DNA of 64,000 nucleotides from Mycolicibacterium sp. CBMA 234 (GTDB lineage Bacteria; Actinomycetota; Actinomycetes; Mycobacteriales; Mycobacteriaceae): the NCBI RefSeq assembly GCF_009729415.1, contig NZ_MPKW01000030.1, positions 124,001 through 188,000 on the forward strand, read 5' to 3'. Below the pieces are notes generated by a model. It was not told where the DNA came from. It saw only the letters and a program-made list of their open reading frames with translations, and ran no database searches. Positions 59,962 to 64,000 of the stretch are shown here, in pieces. Numbering within the stretch: the stretch's first letter is position 1; each line of letters starts with the position of its first letter. A program made the translations under genes and the position numbers.

Positions 59962-61473
59962 GTGACCGCGACACCGCTGACCTTCGGCACCGCCGGCCTG
60001 CGTGGCCCCATGCGCGAGGGCCTCGACGCCATGAACGTCACCACCGTCAGCCGGGCAACGTGGGCGGTGGCGACGGTGCTCAAGAACCGCTGCCTGGGCG
60101 GGTCGACGGTCGTGGTCGGCCGCGACGCGCGACACCACTCCGACGAGTTCGCCATAGCGACGGCGGAAATCTTTGCCGCCCAGGGGTTTTCCGTCGTCCT
60201 TCTCCCCCACCCTGCGCCCACCCCCGTCGTGGCCTATGCGGTACGTCATCTCAATGCTGTTGCCGGCGTGCAGATCACCGCGTCGCACAATCCGCCGGCC
60301 GACAACGGCTACAAGGTGTACTTCGACGGCGGCATCCAGATCGTCCCGCCGACCGACCGAGACATCGAGACGGCCATGCGCCAGGCACCGCCGGACATCG
60401 CGAGGCAGCCCGTCACGCCCGCGGACGAAACGCTCGTCAACCAGTACGCGCAGCAGACCGCCTCGCTGCGCACGACCGCGGGCGACGTCCGGGTGGCACT
60501 GACCGCAATGCACGGGGTCGGCGGTGCGCTCGCGGTTGACGTGCTGAATCGCGCGGGCATCACCGACATCCACACCGTGGCAGCGCAATTCGACCCGGAC
60601 CCGGACTTCGCCACGGTGGCATTCCCGAACCCCGAGGAGCCCGGCGCTACCGACCTGCTGCTGGCGCTGGCTACCGAGAGCGACGCCGAGGTCGCCATCG
60701 CCTTGGACCCCGACGCCGACCGCTGCGCCGTCGGCATCCCGACCGCACAGGGCTGGCGCATGTTGTCCGGCAATGAAACCGGTTGGCTGCTGGGCGATTA
60801 TCTGTTGTCGGGTCTCACGCCTGACCAAGCCAGGACCGCGGTGGTCGCCAGCTCGCTTGTCTCCTCGCAGCTGCTTGCCAAGATTGCGGCCAGATACGGC
60901 GCCCACCACGTCGAAACCCTCACCGGTTTCAAGTGGCTGGCCCGCGCCGACAACGACATCCCCGGCGCCACCCTGCGCTACGCGTACGAAGAGGCCATCG
61001 GTCACTGCGTCGATCCCGCCGTCGTGCGAGACAAGGACGGCATCAGCGCCGCCGTCGTCGTCTGCGATCTGGTTGCGGCACTGCGCAATCGGGGCCACAC
61101 GGTCCAAGATCGGTTGGATGCGCTGGCCGCAAGATACGGCGTCCACCTCACAGACGCAGTATCGGTGCACACCGACGCCGACGCGGTGATGAGCCGCCTG
61201 CGCGCCGAGCCGCCGACCCAGATCGCCGGCATCGCCGTCAGCACCGAGGACTTGGACGAGCGTCGGGGCCAGCACCGCACCGACGCGTTGATTTTCACCG
61301 GCGAAGGCCTGCGGGTAGCGGTCCGCCCGTCGGGAACCGAGCCAAAAGTGAAGGGCTACATAGAAATCAGTAAGCCGCCGGCCAGTGACGTAGCGACCGC
61401 CCGGGCCGAAGCATCCACTGCGCTTCACGAAGTGAAGGCGGTCGTCACCCACCTACTGGCGCCGCGGGGGTAG
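59962..61473 (+). CDS. pmmB: Phosphomannomutase / phosphopentomutase-like PmmB
   Basis: 503 aa. Alpha-D-phosphohexomutase family: GTAGLRGPMREG at the start, GVQITASHNPPADNGYK (phosphoserine loop, Ser in TASHNP), ALDPDADRCAV (Mg2+ Asp triad) and RPSGTEPKVKGYIE (phosphate binding). Between deoD and upp it may act as a ribose/deoxyribose phosphomutase in nucleoside salvage rather than on mannose; in M. tuberculosis it is Rv3308. The GTG at 59962 is 6 nt after CACAAT. It converges with upp, 1 bp apart. Confidence 0.94.
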   Translation: MTATPLTFGTAGLRGPMREGLDAMNVTTVSRATWAVATVLKNRCLGGSTVVVGRDARHHSDEFAIATAEIFAAQGFSVVLLPHPAPTPVVAYAVRHLNAVAGVQITASHNPPADNGYKVYFDGGIQIVPPTDRDIETAMRQAPPDIARQPVTPADETLVNQYAQQTASLRTTAGDVRVALTAMHGVGGALAVDVLNRAGITDIHTVAAQFDPDPDFATVAFPNPEEPGATDLLLALATESDAEVAIALDPDADRCAVGIPTAQGWRMLSGNETGWLLGDYLLSGLTPDQARTAVVASSLVSSQLLAKIAARYGAHHVETLTGFKWLARADNDIPGATLRYAYEEAIGHCVDPAVVRDKDGISAAVVVCDLVAALRNRGHTVQDRLDALAARYGVHLTDAVSVHTDADAVMSRLRAEPPTQIAGIAVSTEDLDERRGQHRTDALIFTGEGLRVAVRPSGTEPKVKGYIEISKPPASDVATARAEASTALHEVKAVVTHLLAPRG

Positions 61474-61474
61474 G

Positions 61475-62098
61475 TCAGCGCGGACCGAACTGCCGGTCCC
61501 CCGCATCGCCCAGGCCAGGAACGATGTACGCGTCGGCGTTCAGCCCGCTGTCGATGGTCGCCGTAAACAACCGCAAAGACGGAACCGTCTTCTCCACCAA
61601 CGCAATTCCGTCCGGAGCGCACACCACGCACACCGCGGTGATGTCGTCGGCGCCGCGGTCCAGCAGCAGGCGCAAGGTGTGCGCCATCGACCCACCGGTG
61701 GCCAGCATCGGGTCCAGCACCATCACCGGCCGGCCACTCAGATCCGCGGGCAGCGACTCCAGATACGGCGTCGGCTGGTGCGTCGTCTCATCGCGAGCCA
61801 TCCCGACGAAACCGACCTGAGCCTCCGGGATCAACGCGTGTGCCTGTTCGACCATGCCCAGACCGGCCCGCAGCACCGGCACCAACAACGGCGGATTCGA
61901 CAGCCGGGAGCCGATGGTCGCCGTGACCGGGGTCTGCACCGGCAACTCTTCACTGGCCAACGAGCGCGTGGCCTCGTACACCAGCATCAGCGTCAAGTCG
62001 CGCAACGCGGAGCGGAAGCCGGCGTTGTCGGTGCGCTCGTCGCGCAGGGTGGTCAGCCGCGCAGCGGCCAGCGGATGATCGACAACCCGGACGTCCAT
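61475..62098 (-). CDS. upp: Uracil phosphoribosyltransferase
   Basis: 207 aa from ATG 62098 (MDVRVVDHPLAAARLTTLRD), the same start as Rv3309c; a TTG three codons up is not needed. PRTase motif VMVLDPMLATGGSM binds the PRPP phosphates; VFVEKTVPSL-like IALVEKTVP and the C-terminal PGLGDAGDRQFG hold uracil. It makes UMP from uracil and PRPP. TAATCT lies 8 nt before the ATG. Divergent from the WXG-like gene at 62149. Confidence 0.96.
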   Translation of the reverse strand: MDVRVVDHPLAAARLTTLRDERTDNAGFRSALRDLTLMLVYEATRSLASEELPVQTPVTATIGSRLSNPPLLVPVLRAGLGMVEQAHALIPEAQVGFVGMARDETTHQPTPYLESLPADLSGRPVMVLDPMLATGGSMAHTLRLLLDRGADDITAVCVVCAPDGIALVEKTVPSLRLFTATIDSGLNADAYIVPGLGDAGDRQFGPR

Positions 62099-62148
62099 GT
62101 GCGCCAAGATTAATGGAACCGAACGGGCGCCACGGCCGTCTTATCCAC

Positions 62149-62460
62149 ATGACCCGAAACCTGACCGCGGATCTTCCGGCCCTGCACCAACTCGCCGCGC
62201 ACTACCGCGATCACAGCACTGAACTGGCCGCGCACGCCGCGGACCTGACGGCCATCGCTGGGCAGTTCACGGCCGACGCTCTAGGCCCGGTCGGCGCCAC
62301 ATTCGCCGCTGCTCTGGCCGAAGCTACGCACCATCAGGCCCGACTCGCCCACTGGCTCGGCGCGCGTCTGGAAGCCGCTGGTACGACGGCCATCACCACC
62401 GCCAGCGGTTTCGCCGATGCCGACCGCGGGGTGGGTCGCCGGGTCGGGGCGTGGATATGA
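62149..62460 (+). CDS. WXG/EspC-like helical protein, probable type VII secretion substrate
   Basis: 103 aa. Two long amphipathic helices joined by a turn; LPALHQLAAHYRDHSTELAAHAADL is helix one. The W69-L-G71 at the turn matches the W-x-G of Esx-like proteins, and the overall sequence resembles the DUF2580/type VII secretion target group. No signal peptide. ATG 62149 is used; a longer frame from 62113 lacks a site. Its stop overlaps the ATG of the NlpC/P60 gene (ATGA), the arrangement of Esx and PE/PPE pairs. Confidence 0.75.
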   Translation: MTRNLTADLPALHQLAAHYRDHSTELAAHAADLTAIAGQFTADALGPVGATFAAALAEATHHQARLAHWLGARLEAAGTTAITTASGFADADRGVGRRVGAWI

Positions 62461-63575
62461 CGGGCTCGTTGGTGACCGCCCTCGCGGCGCCGATCCGCGA
62501 AGTGCAGGCCCTGGTCGGTCCGGGCTTCTCCGGCCCCGACCCGGCCGACGCGCTGCACACGGTGCAGTCCGGGCTCGACGGCGTCGCGGCCGCCGCAGAT
62601 GGCGCGTGGCAGCAGGCGCAGGGCCAGTGGACCGGTGTCGCTTCGGGCAGCGCGGGTCAGTTCGCCAGTGCTGCCGTCACTGCCATCGTGGCGATGGCGA
62701 TGACCGCCGGACAGCTCGGTGCCCACACCGCTCAGGCGGCTGACGCGGTCGCTCGCGCGAGGGAGCGCCTGCAGGTCATCCTGCAGAATTTCGAGGCCCG
62801 AGCCGCGGAGCTCGAAGGCACTCTGGAGACCCCCGCGGACGCCGCCGAACTCATCGACGAAGCCAGCCGCGCCCTAGACGAAGCCATCGCCGTCGTCGAC
62901 GAATTGCACGCCGAGCTTGCTACCCAGGCCGAGCAGGTCACCGCGACGACCGCCACGCCGCTGCCGTCAAGCAATGGATCACCTTGGTCGGCAAGCGGAT
63001 TAGGCGCAGGGTCCGCACCCATGACCAGCCCCAGTCTGGGTGCCTCCGCCGGTCAAGGCGCCAACTGGGCCAACGGACTCGGCGGGCTCAGCGGACTCGG
63101 CGCCCTCGCCTCGCCCGCGGCCCACGCCGCCCAGGCCGCGCTCACCGACCGCAGACAATCCGATCCCGGAAAATTCGGCGCCGGCGAGAGCGTCACACTG
63201 CCCGACGGCAGCACCGCGACCGCACCGAACCGGGTCGCGGCCGACGCGGTGCGCCACGCGCTCACCCAACTCGGCGTTCCGTATGTCTGGGGCGGCACCA
63301 CGCCGGGCGTCGGGTTGGACTGCAGCGGCCTCACCCAGTGGGCGTACCAGGAAGCCGGCCTCGACCTGCCTCGGCTGGCGCAGGAGCAGGACGTCGGTGC
63401 GACGGTCGACCGGGGCTCGCTGCGTCCCGGCGACCTCGCGGTGTGGGACGGTCACGTCGCAATGATCGTGGGCAACAACCTCATGATTGAGGCGGGCGAC
63501 CCCGTCCAGCTGTCCCCGATCCGCACCACCAACCTGGATCAGGGCTTCCACGGCTTCTTCCGCCCAACCGCATAA
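62457..63575 (+). CDS. NlpC/P60 peptidase with N-terminal W-x-G helical domain
   Basis: 372 aa. Residues 1-165 are helical and lack a Sec signal, with W58-T-G60 between two helices, as in WXG-type secreted proteins. A flexible Gly/Ser/Ala linker (about 170-255) leads to a C40 NlpC/P60 domain: VPYVWGG, Cys289 in LDCSGLTQWAY, H333 in DGHVAMIVG and a third polar position near E345. Such enzymes cut D-Glu-mDAP bonds of peptidoglycan. The gene is translationally coupled to the small WXG-like gene, so the products probably form a heterodimer exported through a type VII system. Whether it remodels the own wall or acts on other cells is open. Confidence 0.85.
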   Translation: MTGSLVTALAAPIREVQALVGPGFSGPDPADALHTVQSGLDGVAAAADGAWQQAQGQWTGVASGSAGQFASAAVTAIVAMAMTAGQLGAHTAQAADAVARARERLQVILQNFEARAAELEGTLETPADAAELIDEASRALDEAIAVVDELHAELATQAEQVTATTATPLPSSNGSPWSASGLGAGSAPMTSPSLGASAGQGANWANGLGGLSGLGALASPAAHAAQAALTDRRQSDPGKFGAGESVTLPDGSTATAPNRVAADAVRHALTQLGVPYVWGGTTPGVGLDCSGLTQWAYQEAGLDLPRLAQEQDVGATVDRGSLRPGDLAVWDGHVAMIVGNNLMIEAGDPVQLSPIRTTNLDQGFHGFFRPTA

Positions 63576-63581
63576 CGCCAC

Positions 63582-63782
63582 ATGAAACCCACCGAATACG
63601 ACGACGCGATGGCCCGTGCCCGTGCGACCCTGGCGGTCCTGAACCGCGCGGCTGCCGAGCTGTCCCGAGCAGACCGGGACCCCGATATCGCCGCCACTGT
63701 CCTGCACCACCTGCGCGACGATCTCGACCGACACCATTGCGCCAGTGATGCCCCCAGCGTGCCTCAAGCCGCACGTCGTTAG
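63582..63782 (+). CDS. Small helical protein after the NlpC/P60 gene
   Basis: 66 aa. EYDDAMARARATLAVLNRAAAELSRAD and DIAATVLHHLRDDLDRHH form two amphipathic helices with an acidic/basic pattern. It starts 6 nt after the NlpC/P60 stop in the same direction, so it is co-transcribed. It may be a chaperone or partner of the secreted pair; no family is recognised. Confidence 0.65.
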   Translation: MKPTEYDDAMARARATLAVLNRAAAELSRADRDPDIAATVLHHLRDDLDRHHCASDAPSVPQAARR

Positions 63783-63792
63783 GCTGTGCCGC

Positions 63793-64000
63793 ATGGCTGC
63801 TGACATCGTGCCGGTTCGGCTCGGTCTGACCAATGGCGATCTGTACACCCTGTGGGCGCCGCTCTGGCGTGACTCGGACGACGAGTGGGAAGCATTCCTC
63901 GGCCACGAGGAAGACCTCTACGCCTTCGAATCCGTTGCGGACCTGGCCGCTTTCGTGCGGACCAACACCAACAACGACCTCGCCGACCACCCGAAGTGGA
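63793..64000 (+). CDS. Conserved hypothetical protein, N-terminal part (cut by window edge)
   Basis: 69 codons are visible from ATG 63793: MAADIVPVRLGLTNGDLYTL, then WAPLWRDSDDEWEAFLG and SVADLAAFVRTNTNNDL. This is a soluble acidic protein; its style and position after upp recall Rv3311 of M. tuberculosis, though the match is from memory and the fragment is short. Eleven bp separate it from the small helical gene. Function unknown. Confidence 0.75.
   Translation, partial: MAADIVPVRLGLTNGDLYTLWAPLWRDSDDEWEAFLGHEEDLYAFESVADLAAFVRTNTNNDLADHPKW

Overview
The window reads as chromosomal DNA of a member of the Mycobacteriaceae, most likely a rapid grower. G+C is high (about two thirds by eye). The gene order follows the Mycobacterium tuberculosis backbone accD5-accE5-maf-sseA-accA3 ... 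lat-lrpA ... pcd ... lhr ... nei2 ... glpD2-lpdA ... amiA1-amiB1-deoD-pmmB-upp. It also carries MspA-family porins, an MmpS/MmpL pair and a DesA3-type desaturase with its reductase. Many starts look leaderless, with a NANNNT -10 hexamer 6-8 nt before ATG or GTG, as is common in mycobacteria. I saw no rRNA, tRNA, CRISPR array or classical insertion sequence. Species cannot be decided from the window.

1-10.5 kb: acyl-CoA carboxylase genes accD5/accE5, maf, sseA and a SufE-like gene are interleaved with surface-glycan genes: two glycosyltransferases (one cut by the window edge), a methyltransferase, a sugar epimerase, a nucleotide-sugar dehydrogenase and a hexapeptide acyltransferase. A lone phosphoglycosyl transferase at 49.1-49.6 kb may belong to the same chemistry. 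accD5 and accA3 share an exact 14-nt upstream motif.

10.6-24 kb: accA3 with a strong terminator, small membrane and regulatory genes (ArsR/SRPBCC pair, a membrane-anchored Mrr-like nuclease), the lysine-catabolic lat-lrpA-pcd group, an SDR and lhr. The sigF-rsbW-usfY block that sits between accA3 and lat in M. tuberculosis is not here.

24-35 kb: an accessory block between lhr and nei2 (tautomerase, two nitronate monooxygenase paralogues, thiolase, LysR, an SDR without the usual Tyr). Then nei2, the desaturase/reductase pair and a divergent FabR/DesT-like TetR regulator.

35-50 kb: an MmpS-MmpL operon with a divergent TetR gene, tandem MspA-family porins, PhoU, a GlxA-type regulator divergent from an HD hydrolase, a zinc-stress module (Zur box, CobW GTPase, His-rich repeat protein), YceI, a UBP zinc-finger protein and a sugar transferase.

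50-64 kb: the conserved glpD2-lpdA-(cyclotransferase)-amiA1-amiB1-deoD-pmmB-upp block. It is interrupted by an AbiEi/DUF559 nuclease gene lying between inverted copies of a 48-bp sequence (55256-56373) and by a small lower-G+C ORF. At the right end a WXG-like helical protein overlaps an NlpC/P60 peptidase with its own W-x-G helical domain, a probable type VII secretion pair.

The most novel-looking items are the inverted-repeat-bounded nuclease gene, the WXG-like/NlpC-P60 pair, the His-rich/CobW/Zur module, the shared accD5/accA3 motif, and several well-formed operators next to local regulators.
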